From positions 62,001 through 126,000 of the forward strand of contig CALVDM010000001.1 of NCBI GenBank assembly GCA_944326335.1: a DNA stretch of 64,000 bases, given 5' to 3'. The notes below the pieces were generated by a model. The model ran no database searches. It saw nothing but the letters and a program-made list of their open reading frames with translations, and was not told the origin of the DNA. The stretch is from an uncultured Bacteroidales bacterium. GTDB taxonomy: Bacteria > Bacteroidota > Bacteroidia > Bacteroidales > UBA932. The translations under genes and the position numbers were made by a program. This document shows, one piece after another, positions 53,741-62,341 of the stretch. How positions within the stretch are numbered: the stretch's first letter is position 1; the number at the start of each line of letters is the position of its first letter.

Positions 53741-54320
53741 TTATCTCAACCAGACAGGTATGGAATCATTCTGTTCCCACCTTTTCATGAGTCTGTCGTA
53801 TTTGTCCGCTTTCTTCCATTCTGTCATCCCTGCCGGAAGAGCCGGGTCTGAAGGAATGTATTTCTTATGCCATTCGATGATTGCCCTGCACTCCGGAGCT
53901 CCGGCCAGATTGATATGTTCTCCCGGGTCCGTGCGGTGGTCGTACAGTTCTTCCGATCCGTCGCGGTACCGGATGTAGCGCCAGTTCTCGCTGCGGACGG
54001 CGAAATTCCCGTATTGCCAGCTGATAAGGACAGGTTCTTCTTTCGTCGCCGACGTGTCTTCTATGAAAGGCACGAGGCTGCTGCCTTGATTCTTCTCGTT
54101 TGCAGGAAGCCCGCAGATATCGAGCAAAGTAGGGTAGATGTCAAGCAATGATGCCGGAACGTCCGTTTTCCCACCCTTGACACAATGGCCGGGTACGCTG
54201 AAAAACAGAGGAACGCGTGTGGATTCCTCCCACAGTGCCTGTTTGCGGAAATGATGCTTCTCTCCGAGATGCTGCCCATGGTCACCCCACAGGACGATGA
54301 CCGTGTTATCTGTATTCGAT
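53741..54320 (-). pseudogene. Sulfatase, C-terminal remnant
   Basis: The frame matches the C-terminal part of type I sulfatases: NTVIVLWGDHGQHLGEKHHF, LWEESTRVPLFFSVPG, LLDIYPTLLDICGLP, NWRYIRYRDGSEELYDHRTD. About 190 residues remain of the usual 450-550; the N-terminal part with the C/SxPSR modification motif and metal ligands is gone. The frame starts inside the last codons of the esterase gene upstream, so a deletion has joined the two. No function is expected. Confidence 0.85.
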
Positions 54321-55733
54321 GCTGTCGGTCCGGAACGGGATGGCCGGAAGCCCTTCACAGTTGTACAGGTTTATGCAATGCCAGTTGGAAAAAGCGAAAC
54401 GTACGAAGCATGGTTCCGGCACTTCCTCCGAAGTCACCTCCACAGTGGACCTGTCCTTTTTGCCTATTCTGGCTTTTGCCGGATGGTATATGCCGTCCTT
54501 GCCCGCAAGTTCGAAGCACTGTATCTCCTGGTCTGAAGGGGTAAGTCCGCGGTCCGCATACCTGAATTTCACGATAGCCTTCCCTCCGGTGTATTCCACA
54601 GAGTCGAATACCGGTCCTGAGCCTGGTATGCCCTCGTATCCGTAGACATTCACAATTGCAGAGGCGAGCACGCGCTCGGCCACGGTCTTCTTCATAGGAA
54701 AATGTATGAATTTCCTGGACCCGATGTCTGATGTGCCGACGATATATGCATGGCTGTCGGCTGAAGCCGCTTCATACTGGGCCTCCCTCAGCCGTGCCGC
54801 ACCTAATTCCCCCGGTCCGTTGTAAGGGCTCGGAGCAATCTGGCAGATGATGAAAGGGAGTTCCGGAGATGACCAGTCCTCTCTCCAGAGGCGCATCATG
54901 GCAGTCAGTTTCTTCGCATAATATTCGGCATCCTTGCGGTTGCTCTCACCCTGCAGCCACACGACACCCTTGACCGGAGTCTTCAGTATCGGCACTATCA
55001 TGGCGTTGTACAGGGTGCACGGGTCGCGGTAGCCCTTGTCCGCCTTTGCCAGGTATTCTTCCGGTTTCAGCGTGGAAATCACTTCCTTGCTGAGCCAGGA
55101 CTCTATTCTGGAGCCGCCGTAGCTCGATACGATGATGCCCACGGGGACATCGAGGATATCTGAAAGCCTGCTGCCGAACATGTAGGCCACGGCACTGAAA
55201 AAAGGTACGGTGGACGGGTCCGGACGCATCCATTCTCCTGAACATTCCGTCAGCGGCGTGTAGGAGTATTTATGTCCAACGTTGAACAGCCTTAGGTTCT
55301 TGTGTGTCGCGGACGACATTATTTCAGGCAGACTGTTCGCGACAGGCTGTGACGGGAATCCGCGCATAGGCATCTCCATGTTGGACTGTCCGGAGCACAG
55401 CCACACGTCACCGATAAGTACATCGTCGAGGAATATCCTGTCCTTTCCACGGACTTCTATCCATTGTGTGTCGAAACTGCCTTCAGGCACATTCACCGGC
55501 ACTGACCACAGGCTGTCTTCCCCGGCCTTCACCGACATGGTGCCTTTTGCCCAGGAGCATTTCACCTTCACGTTTTCCCCCGGGTCGGCCTTCCCGTGTA
55601 TGTCGAATACGCTGTTCTGCTGGATGACCATGTGGTTCCCGATGGTGGAATGCAGCCGGACATTGCCCCAAGCTGCCGCCGATGCGGCAATGCATAATGC
55701 CGCTACGGCGTAAAATCTGTAAATGAGTCTCAT
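54306..55733 (-). CDS. Sialate O-acetylesterase-type esterase, copy 1 (PUL2)
   Basis: A 475-residue secreted esterase (signal peptide about 1-20) of the SASA/SGNH type. WLCSGQSNMEMPMRGFPSQP holds the serine, GIIVSSYGGSRIESWLSKE the second block, KGVVWLQGESNRKDAEYY the third, and GTSDIGSRKFIHFPMKK the Asp/His region. It removes O-acetyl groups from sugars; sialate is the classic substrate, but relatives act on xylan and pectin. The C-terminus reads LPAIPFRTDSIEYR, whereas copy 2 ends PFRTDNW: the last codons come from the deletion joint with the sulfatase gene. Start ATG 55733 is 5 bp after copy 2. Confidence 0.92.
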   Translation of the reverse strand: MRLIYRFYAVAALCIAASAAAWGNVRLHSTIGNHMVIQQNSVFDIHGKADPGENVKVKCSWAKGTMSVKAGEDSLWSVPVNVPEGSFDTQWIEVRGKDRIFLDDVLIGDVWLCSGQSNMEMPMRGFPSQPVANSLPEIMSSATHKNLRLFNVGHKYSYTPLTECSGEWMRPDPSTVPFFSAVAYMFGSRLSDILDVPVGIIVSSYGGSRIESWLSKEVISTLKPEEYLAKADKGYRDPCTLYNAMIVPILKTPVKGVVWLQGESNRKDAEYYAKKLTAMMRLWREDWSSPELPFIICQIAPSPYNGPGELGAARLREAQYEAASADSHAYIVGTSDIGSRKFIHFPMKKTVAERVLASAIVNVYGYEGIPGSGPVFDSVEYTGGKAIVKFRYADRGLTPSDQEIQCFELAGKDGIYHPAKARIGKKDRSTVEVTSEEVPEPCFVRFAFSNWHCINLYNCEGLPAIPFRTDSIEYR

Positions 55734-55738
55734 ATCTG

Positions 55739-57187
55739 TTACCAATTATCAGTTCTGAAAGGATACGCAGGAAGCCCGGCTTCGTTGAACAGGCTTCCTA
55801 CATGCCAGCTTGTGAAGCAGTATCTTACCGCAACAGGTTCGGGAACATTGGGGCTGTAGACCGTAATCTGGTCAGGTTCCGGACCTGTTTCAGCGAACGC
55901 GCTGTAGAATTGCCTGTCTTCCCCGGCTATCTGGACGTACGGGATATTGTCGTATTCGCATGAAAGCCGGTTCGCGTGGCTGAAGGTGATGACGGCTTTG
56001 CCGTCTGATATTTCCATGCTTTCGTATGCCGGACCGTGAGGGTCCGTGTCGCTTGTGTGGTAGATATCCCTGGCGGCCCACATGTAGAGCCGTTCTGCCG
56101 GGACTTTCTTGTTCGGATAATGCTGGTATTTCTTGTCCCCGACATCGGATGTGGCCACCACTCCGGAATTCGGAATCCCGCTCATCGCATTATATTGCGT
56201 TTCCATCATCACGGCTGCAGAGAGATTGTCGGAATAGCCGTACGGTGCTATCTGCACATAATAGAACGGCAGCTTGTTTTCCGTGTCGCCCCAGTCTGCC
56301 CGCCATGTCGACACCATCTCCTTCATGTCATCGGCGTAATTGTCATTGTCCCGGTCGGACTCCCCCTGATACCACAGGAAGCCGCGGAGAGTATAGTGAT
56401 GGATTGGCCATATCATGCCGTTGTAGAGTATTCCGGGAGCACTTTTCACGGCTTCTACCGGATTGCCGTCATTTTTCATCCATGCGGCTATGGGAGTGCC
56501 ACCGTATGAGCAGCCTATTATGCCTACAGGGACATCGGTATCCTGATGCAGCTTCCTGCCGAAGAAGAATCCGATTGCACAGTATTCCCTTGCGCTGGAC
56601 GGGGTGCACACGGCCCATGAGCCGTTCCCGTCACGTATGTCGAACTGCTGTCCGGAAGATGCCGCATCCAGGTCTGCATAAGGGACCTTGAAATATCTGA
56701 ACGACGGGAAGTCCGCCGTGGACAGTTCCTCCTCGGAGTTGAGGACCGGCTGGTAATTGTCTGACCCCACACCGAATCCGCGCATAGGCATCTCCATGTT
56801 AGACTGTCCGGAACACAGCCATACCTCCCCGATGAGTATGTTCTCTATTTCTATCTCCTTCCTCTGGCTGTCTTTAATGCTCATTGTCTGCGGCTGGTCC
56901 GTGGCGGAAGGTGTCTCCACCTGCGCTACCCACAGTCCGTCGTAGTCCGTAGTGGCGGAGAAAGGCTCCTCCTTCCATGAAGTCTGTATGGTTATTTCGG
57001 AGCCGGGAATAGCTTTACCCCAGATGTTCACCTTGCTGTCTTGCTGCAGCACCATGTTGTCGCTGATGATTGCCGGAAGGGCAAGTTCGCTTGATGGAGT
57101 GTCAGGTTGACGGACAGGATTGTCTTCCGTCTTGCTGCAGCTGAATGCCAGTGCTGAAATGAATAATATGATGAATACCCTTTTCAT
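55739..57187 (-). CDS. Sialate O-acetylesterase-type esterase, copy 2, lipoprotein (PUL2)
   Basis: A 482-residue paralogue of copy 1 with a lipobox (ISALAFSCSKTE). WLCSGQSNMEMPMRGFGVGS holds the serine, GIIGCSYGGTPIAAWMKNDG and RGFLWYQGESDRDNDNY are the next blocks, and ATSDVGDKKYQHYPNKK the Asp/His region. It ends PAYPFRTDNW. Lipid-anchored while copy 1 is only secreted. First gene of the minus-strand unit, divergent from the HTCS gene, whose product may control both sides. Confidence 0.93.
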   Translation of the reverse strand: MKRVFIILFISALAFSCSKTEDNPVRQPDTPSSELALPAIISDNMVLQQDSKVNIWGKAIPGSEITIQTSWKEEPFSATTDYDGLWVAQVETPSATDQPQTMSIKDSQRKEIEIENILIGEVWLCSGQSNMEMPMRGFGVGSDNYQPVLNSEEELSTADFPSFRYFKVPYADLDAASSGQQFDIRDGNGSWAVCTPSSAREYCAIGFFFGRKLHQDTDVPVGIIGCSYGGTPIAAWMKNDGNPVEAVKSAPGILYNGMIWPIHHYTLRGFLWYQGESDRDNDNYADDMKEMVSTWRADWGDTENKLPFYYVQIAPYGYSDNLSAAVMMETQYNAMSGIPNSGVVATSDVGDKKYQHYPNKKVPAERLYMWAARDIYHTSDTDPHGPAYESMEISDGKAVITFSHANRLSCEYDNIPYVQIAGEDRQFYSAFAETGPEPDQITVYSPNVPEPVAVRYCFTSWHVGSLFNEAGLPAYPFRTDNW

Positions 57188-57273
57188 GATGGATTACTTT
57201 CAACAAATATAGCTTTTATGAGTCTTGGCATATCCGACTATAGTCCATCTGTATCATAAAATCATCCGAATAT

Positions 57274-57305
57274 TTTCAGAAACTGTCGGCAGTTTCTTAA
57301 CTTTG
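57274..57305 (+). promoter_or_regulatory. Promoter of the PUL2 HTCS gene (TTTC-N20-TAACTTTG)
   Basis: TAACTTTG (57298-57305) is an exact -7 box with TTTC (57274-57277) 20 bp upstream. The leader before the ATG 57330 is about 17 nt. Confidence 0.55.
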
Positions 57306-57329
57306 AGCAAATAAAACAGAAAGCGTCCT

Positions 57330-60300
57330 ATGAACAGGTTTTTCTTGTCCGTCATATTCCTTTTACTGTATTTCCCTTTCGACATTTCCGGGGAAACAAG
57401 GGATATTATGGTCAAGCAGTTGGGCACTGAGGAAGGTCTTTCCCATCATACTGCGAATGCGATTTATCAGGATGAGTTCGGATTCATCTGGATAGGGACG
57501 ATGGATGGGCTTAACCGCTTTGACGGACAAAAGACAAAGATATTCCGACCTTCGGTTTCCGAAAGTGGGGGGGGGTCTTATAATGACTGTATTGGTCTGA
57601 AGGATAATAATATAAGGCAGATATGCGGTGATCAGACCGGCCATCTTTATATAAAGGGGCTGGACAGTGTCTCTGAATTTGATATGAGGACTGCCTCTTT
57701 CAAGGTTCTGGAGGACAGTGATGTCAGGTATATTTTTCATGACGGAAAGGCTCTATGGATTGCACATACCTCAAAAATATCGCGTATAAACGACGGAATC
57801 CGAGAAGTCGCATTTGATTTCGATGTAACCGGATTGGATAATGTGGCGATAGACTGTTTTACGGTTGCAAGGAACGGGGACATCTGTATCTGTACAAATA
57901 CACACGGGTTTTACCGTATAAATTCTGATGCCCAAGTCTTGCTCCATCTTGACATAGGAGCGGCAAATTCAGTTTTTGAAGATAGCAGAGGAATCGTCTG
58001 GATAGCTACCAGGACAGAGGGGCTCTATATGGCTGGAGAAGCTGGAGAAATTGCTCACTACATGCATGACGTTTCGGATTCCTCTTCACTGTTACATAAC
58101 AATGTAAGACAAGTGTGCGAGGACAGTGAAGGTAATTTCTGGATAGGTACTTACGGCGGAGTCTGCAAGTTTAATCCCGAAGACGGGAAATTCATACGTT
58201 ACCGGTATGAGTCCAGTCATCGATCATTCGATGTCGTGTCCATAATGTCAATGATATGCGACCGTCAGGGGACATTATGGTTCGGTTCTTTTTATGAAGG
58301 GGTTTTCTATTACAATATTGATACAGAGGCATTTGTATATTATATCCCTGAAAAGGGAAACCCGCAGAGGATGAACTCTCCTATTGTAAATTCCATATCA
58401 GAAGACAGGGACGGGAATCTCTGGCTTGCGACAGAAGGAGGCGGACTTAGCATGATGGATATGGATACGAGAAAATTCAAGACTCTCACAGTACCGTGCG
58501 GGTTGTCTTCGGATGTGTTGAAATCCACATTGTACGACAGTCTTGAGAATGCTTTGTACATTGCGACCTTGCGCAACGGAATTGACAGATATGATATCGG
58601 CTCAGGCAGATTCCGGCATTATGACATGACCTTGAGCGATATGAACGGCAATCTGATAGAAAATGTAGTCATGATGAAGCCGTTCGGCAATGATTCGCTG
58701 CTTCTTGCCACCAATTATGGTCTTGTGGCCTTTAATAAAAAATCGGGTCAGATGAGTAAGATGGAGACCGGTTTCAACAAGAATTACAAAGCGCAGGTCT
58801 GGGACATGGAGATAGATGACGAGGGCAATCTATGGTTCACAACGTCTTCAGACCTTTACTGCTACAATATCAGGAACAGGTCTACAAGATTTTACTCTTT
58901 CCATGATGTCACATCCGGCAACGTGAACAATAATTTCAACTCTATTCTTCTTGACAGGAAAGGACGGCTATGGTTCGGTTCTTCCGGCTCAGGAGTATTT
59001 CTTTACGACAGGGATGAAGACAGTTTTTCCAACATTGTCCCGGCCTGGAAAATGAGCAATGGTTATGTCACAGGATTATGTGAAGATAGAGTTACAGGCT
59101 ACATATATGTCGCTACGAACAATGGTCTGTCCCGGTTATGTCCCGAGACAGGGGAAATATCGATATATAATTCGGCGAACGGCTTTCCTTTGTCCAATAT
59201 CAGTGAAAACAGCCTTTTCATAACATCTTCCGGGGAGTTGTTCGCAAGTGGCATGGACGGCCTTGTGTCGGTAGAGTGCAAAGATTTGATACCAAGACCG
59301 AGACAATATGACGTATATATTTCCGGATTGCTGATAGACAATAGCTATGTCTTGCCGTCCGGCCCCGGAAAAAATTCCATATTGACAGAGGATATCCTTT
59401 TCCAAGACAGGATTGTAATGCGCCCGGGACATTCTGTAATAAGTTTCGAAGTATCCAATACGGATTATGTGAACAACAGTTCCGTCTTGCTGGTAGAATA
59501 TAAGATGGAGGGATTCGACCAGGATTTCATAAAGGCGAAAGGAGCGGATCAGATAACATATACGAACTTGAATGCCGGCAATTATACTTTCAAGGTGAAA
59601 GGTCTTGTACCGGACCTTGACGGTAATTATCCGTCGGCTCAGGTCAGCGTCAGAGTCGTACCGCCTTTCTACAAGACTCCGCTGTTTTTCATTATGTGCC
59701 TGCTTGTCGTTTCTATAATCGCGTTTTATATAATCCGGACGTATACGACTAGCGAGAGATTGAGGTCGCTGTTGGACCTTGAAAAAAGGGAGAAGACCTA
59801 TATAAATCAGGTAAATCAGGATAAGTTGAGATTCTTTACGAATATCTCTCATGAATTCAGGACACCGCTTACACTTATTGACGGACAGCTCGAGTTAATC
59901 CTTCAGAGAAACGATTTGAAACCATCTGTATATTCGAAGATTCTTAATGTCTATCATAACTCCCGAAGACTGAGACGGCTTGTTGACGAGATAATCGACA
60001 TACGCAGGCAGGAAGCCGGGAAAATGAAATTGAAAGTCTACAGGAAAGACATTGTCTCGTTCCTCAAAGAGATTTATCTCTCTTTTGAGGAGTATGCTGA
60101 ATACAGGAAAATAAATTTCACTTTCACTGCTGCAGAAACTTCCCTGTATATGCTTTTCGACCCTGTCCAGCTTGAGAAAGTTTTCTATAATCTTCTTTCG
60201 AATGCATTTAAATTCACAAAGGAGTCCGGCCGGATATGCATGTGTGTGCAAGTTGAAGAAGGAGTTGTCACCGTGTCCGTTTCAGATGACGGGGAAGGAA

Positions 60301-61382
60301 TCTCTCCGGAATCTCTTCCTCATGTGTTCGAGCGATTTTTTCAGGACGACAAACAGAATGCAAGGCAGTCGGGTCAAGGCTCAGGAATAGGCTTGTCGTT
60401 GTCTAAAGCCATTGTCGAAATGCATGGAGGAAAAATATCTGTGACCAGCGAATCTGGCAAAGGAACATGTTTCAAGGTTGTACTCCCGGAAAGACCTGTG
60501 TTCAAGGAAGATGTTGTGATACTTGAAGGGAAAGATTCCGGCGGTATGGACCTGCTGAGTGAATACTCCAAGGATTATAATCCTTCAGACTTCACTGTGT
60601 CTGACAATATTCAGAAATCCGCAAAGATTCTTATCGTCGAAGACAACGATGAAGTGAGGAATATGCTCAAACAGATTTTTTCCCCGATTTACGAGGTATG
60701 TCTGGCTGCTGACGGTACGGCAGGTGTCGACAAGGCTGTTGCAGAGAATCCGGATATAATTCTCAGCGATGTCATGATGCCCGGAATGTCAGGTTTTGAA
60801 ATGTGCCGTAAATTGAAGGATAATATGGAGACCAGCCATATCCCAATTGTCCTTCTTACTGCCAAGACTGCTGAAAACCAGATAGTGAAAGGGCTGCAGT
60901 TAGGGGCTGACGATTATGTGACAAAGCCGTTCAGCGTAAAGATACTTGTCGCAAGATGCAACAACCTGATCGAGAGCAGAAGACGCCTGCAGCAGAAGTA
61001 TCTCAGCCGCCCGGAAGCCTCGGTCAAGATGCTTTCGGAAAATCCAAAAGAGCAGGCTATGCTTGAAAAGGCAGTGGAAATTGTCATGCAGCATATCGAC
61101 AATGCAGATTTCAATATCGAGATGTTTGCAAAGGAGATGGGGCTCAGCCGCACATATCTTTTCACGAAAATCAAAGGTCTTACCGGACAGTCTCCGAATG
61201 AGTTCATGTCTACCATAAGGATGAAACAGGCATTGGTGAAACTCCGTGAAAACCCCGAAGCAAGTATGGTTGACATTGCCTATTCTCTTGGATTCAGTTC
61301 CCCGAGCTATTTTATAAAATGTTTCAGACAAATGTATGGAAAGACACCTAACAGTTATAGAAAAGAGTTGATGTCTAAATGA
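57330..61382 (+). CDS. Hybrid two-component system regulator (HTCS) of PUL2
   Basis: A 1350-residue HTCS: signal peptide (about 1-21), Reg_prop propeller repeats (ANAIYQDEFGFIWIGTMDGL and others), Y_Y_Y domain, a membrane helix near 784-803 (LFFIMCLLVVSIIAFYIIRT), HisKA with TNISHEFRTPLTLI (near 840), HATPase with NLLSNAFKFTKESG and GSGIGLSLSKAIVEMHGG, receiver (ILIVEDNDE...IILSDVMMPGM, Asp near 1147) and AraC HTH (about 1255-1348). It should sense a PUL2 oligosaccharide and activate the locus. The propeller part carries a G9 tract at codons 80-82 that could switch the gene on or off by slippage. Confidence 0.96.
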   Translation: MNRFFLSVIFLLLYFPFDISGETRDIMVKQLGTEEGLSHHTANAIYQDEFGFIWIGTMDGLNRFDGQKTKIFRPSVSESGGGSYNDCIGLKDNNIRQICGDQTGHLYIKGLDSVSEFDMRTASFKVLEDSDVRYIFHDGKALWIAHTSKISRINDGIREVAFDFDVTGLDNVAIDCFTVARNGDICICTNTHGFYRINSDAQVLLHLDIGAANSVFEDSRGIVWIATRTEGLYMAGEAGEIAHYMHDVSDSSSLLHNNVRQVCEDSEGNFWIGTYGGVCKFNPEDGKFIRYRYESSHRSFDVVSIMSMICDRQGTLWFGSFYEGVFYYNIDTEAFVYYIPEKGNPQRMNSPIVNSISEDRDGNLWLATEGGGLSMMDMDTRKFKTLTVPCGLSSDVLKSTLYDSLENALYIATLRNGIDRYDIGSGRFRHYDMTLSDMNGNLIENVVMMKPFGNDSLLLATNYGLVAFNKKSGQMSKMETGFNKNYKAQVWDMEIDDEGNLWFTTSSDLYCYNIRNRSTRFYSFHDVTSGNVNNNFNSILLDRKGRLWFGSSGSGVFLYDRDEDSFSNIVPAWKMSNGYVTGLCEDRVTGYIYVATNNGLSRLCPETGEISIYNSANGFPLSNISENSLFITSSGELFASGMDGLVSVECKDLIPRPRQYDVYISGLLIDNSYVLPSGPGKNSILTEDILFQDRIVMRPGHSVISFEVSNTDYVNNSSVLLVEYKMEGFDQDFIKAKGADQITYTNLNAGNYTFKVKGLVPDLDGNYPSAQVSVRVVPPFYKTPLFFIMCLLVVSIIAFYIIRTYTTSERLRSLLDLEKREKTYINQVNQDKLRFFTNISHEFRTPLTLIDGQLELILQRNDLKPSVYSKILNVYHNSRRLRRLVDEIIDIRRQEAGKMKLKVYRKDIVSFLKEIYLSFEEYAEYRKINFTFTAAETSLYMLFDPVQLEKVFYNLLSNAFKFTKESGRICMCVQVEEGVVTVSVSDDGEGISPESLPHVFERFFQDDKQNARQSGQGSGIGLSLSKAIVEMHGGKISVTSESGKGTCFKVVLPERPVFKEDVVILEGKDSGGMDLLSEYSKDYNPSDFTVSDNIQKSAKILIVEDNDEVRNMLKQIFSPIYEVCLAADGTAGVDKAVAENPDIILSDVMMPGMSGFEMCRKLKDNMETSHIPIVLLTAKTAENQIVKGLQLGADDYVTKPFSVKILVARCNNLIESRRRLQQKYLSRPEASVKMLSENPKEQAMLEKAVEIVMQHIDNADFNIEMFAKEMGLSRTYLFTKIKGLTGQSPNEFMSTIRMKQALVKLRENPEASMVDIAYSLGFSSPSYFIKCFRQMYGKTPNSYRKELMSK
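57567..57575 (+). repeat. G9 homopolymer inside the HTCS gene
   Basis: Nine G encode Gly-Gly-Gly in the sequence SESGGGSYND. In this length the frame is open. Gain or loss of one base would end the protein after about 85 residues. No other run of this length was noticed in the window. Confidence 0.9.
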
Positions 61383-61456
61383 TTCTGCAGATAGTCTTAT
61401 GGATTATTTTGACATTAATTTGTACTCGGATAATATTCTGTAGAATCTCCGGTCTT

Positions 61457-61464
61457 TATTTTTG
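61457..61464 (+). promoter_or_regulatory. -7 element (TATTTTTG) of the PUL2 esterase/GH2 unit
   Basis: Exact TAnnTTTG match 26 bp before the ATG at 61490; -33 box not seen at proper spacing. Confidence 0.45.
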
Positions 61465-61489
61465 TTGAGAACAAAAACAGAGACCGATT

Positions 61490-62341
61490 ATGAGGAATAT
61501 CTTTCATGCATTTGTTGCCATAGCTTTGTCAATGGCAGTTTTGGGGTGCAATTCCGGAACAAAGGCTCCGGCCCCGGTAGGAGGTAGCGGCACAGTTGAG
61601 GGTGATGACGGTTACGATGTGTTCCTGCTTATAGGGCAGTCCAACATGGCAGGCCGGGGTACCATGATAGCCGGTGACGAGAATGTGTTTTCGGAAAATG
61701 TCTACATCCTGAATGCAGAAGGAGAGCCGGAATCTGCAAGCAATCCGCTTAACAAATATTCGACGATAAGGAAAAGTCTTTCCATGCAGCAGATAAATCC
61801 GGGATTCAGCTTCTCGAAGAAAGTGGCTGAAGCCACTGGCCGGAAAATCCTGCTTGTGGTCAATGCAAGGGGCGGCAGCAATATCAATGAGTGGGCTCCT
61901 GGCAAAGAGACTTCGATAAAGGACGACAATGGCAATGAAAAGACAGTCTGCTTCTACGAGGAAGCCAGAAAAAGGACAGAGCAGGCGTTGAGATATGGCG
62001 ACCTGAAAGCCATCCTTTGGCATCAGGGGGAATCCAACAGCAGCAATCCTGACGGTTATCTTGACAAACTGAAGACCATAGCTGACGGGCTGCGCAAGGA
62101 CCTCGGGGCGACGGGAATCCCGTTCATTGCCGGGGAAATCGCCAGATGGCATAAGAACGCCTCAAAATTCAACCCTGTGATTCATGAGATTGCCGGCACT
62201 GTGCCTAACTCGGACTATGTGTCCACAGAGGGCTGTTCTCAGCTCAAGGATGATTCGGACCCTCATTTCGGCAGGGACGGACAGATTCTTCTCGGGGAGA
62301 GATATGCCGAAAAGGTGTTGGATATGTGCTACGGTAAATGA
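61490..62341 (+). CDS. Acetylesterase lipoprotein of the SASA/CE6 type
   Basis: A 283-residue lipoprotein (lipobox MAVLGCNSGT) with one SGNH-type domain: DVFLLIGQSNMAGRGTMI holds the serine, VNARGGSNINEWAPG and AILWHQGESNSSNP the following blocks, and DSDPHFGRDGQILLGERYA the Asp/His dyad. This is the single-domain form (PF03629, CE6-like), unlike the longer copies at 54.3-57.2 kb. Deacetylates a polysaccharide side group; xylan or host glycan cannot be decided. It joins the GH2 gene with a TGATG overlap. Confidence 0.9.
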   Translation: MRNIFHAFVAIALSMAVLGCNSGTKAPAPVGGSGTVEGDDGYDVFLLIGQSNMAGRGTMIAGDENVFSENVYILNAEGEPESASNPLNKYSTIRKSLSMQQINPGFSFSKKVAEATGRKILLVVNARGGSNINEWAPGKETSIKDDNGNEKTVCFYEEARKRTEQALRYGDLKAILWHQGESNSSNPDGYLDKLKTIADGLRKDLGATGIPFIAGEIARWHKNASKFNPVIHEIAGTVPNSDYVSTEGCSQLKDDSDPHFGRDGQILLGERYAEKVLDMCYGK

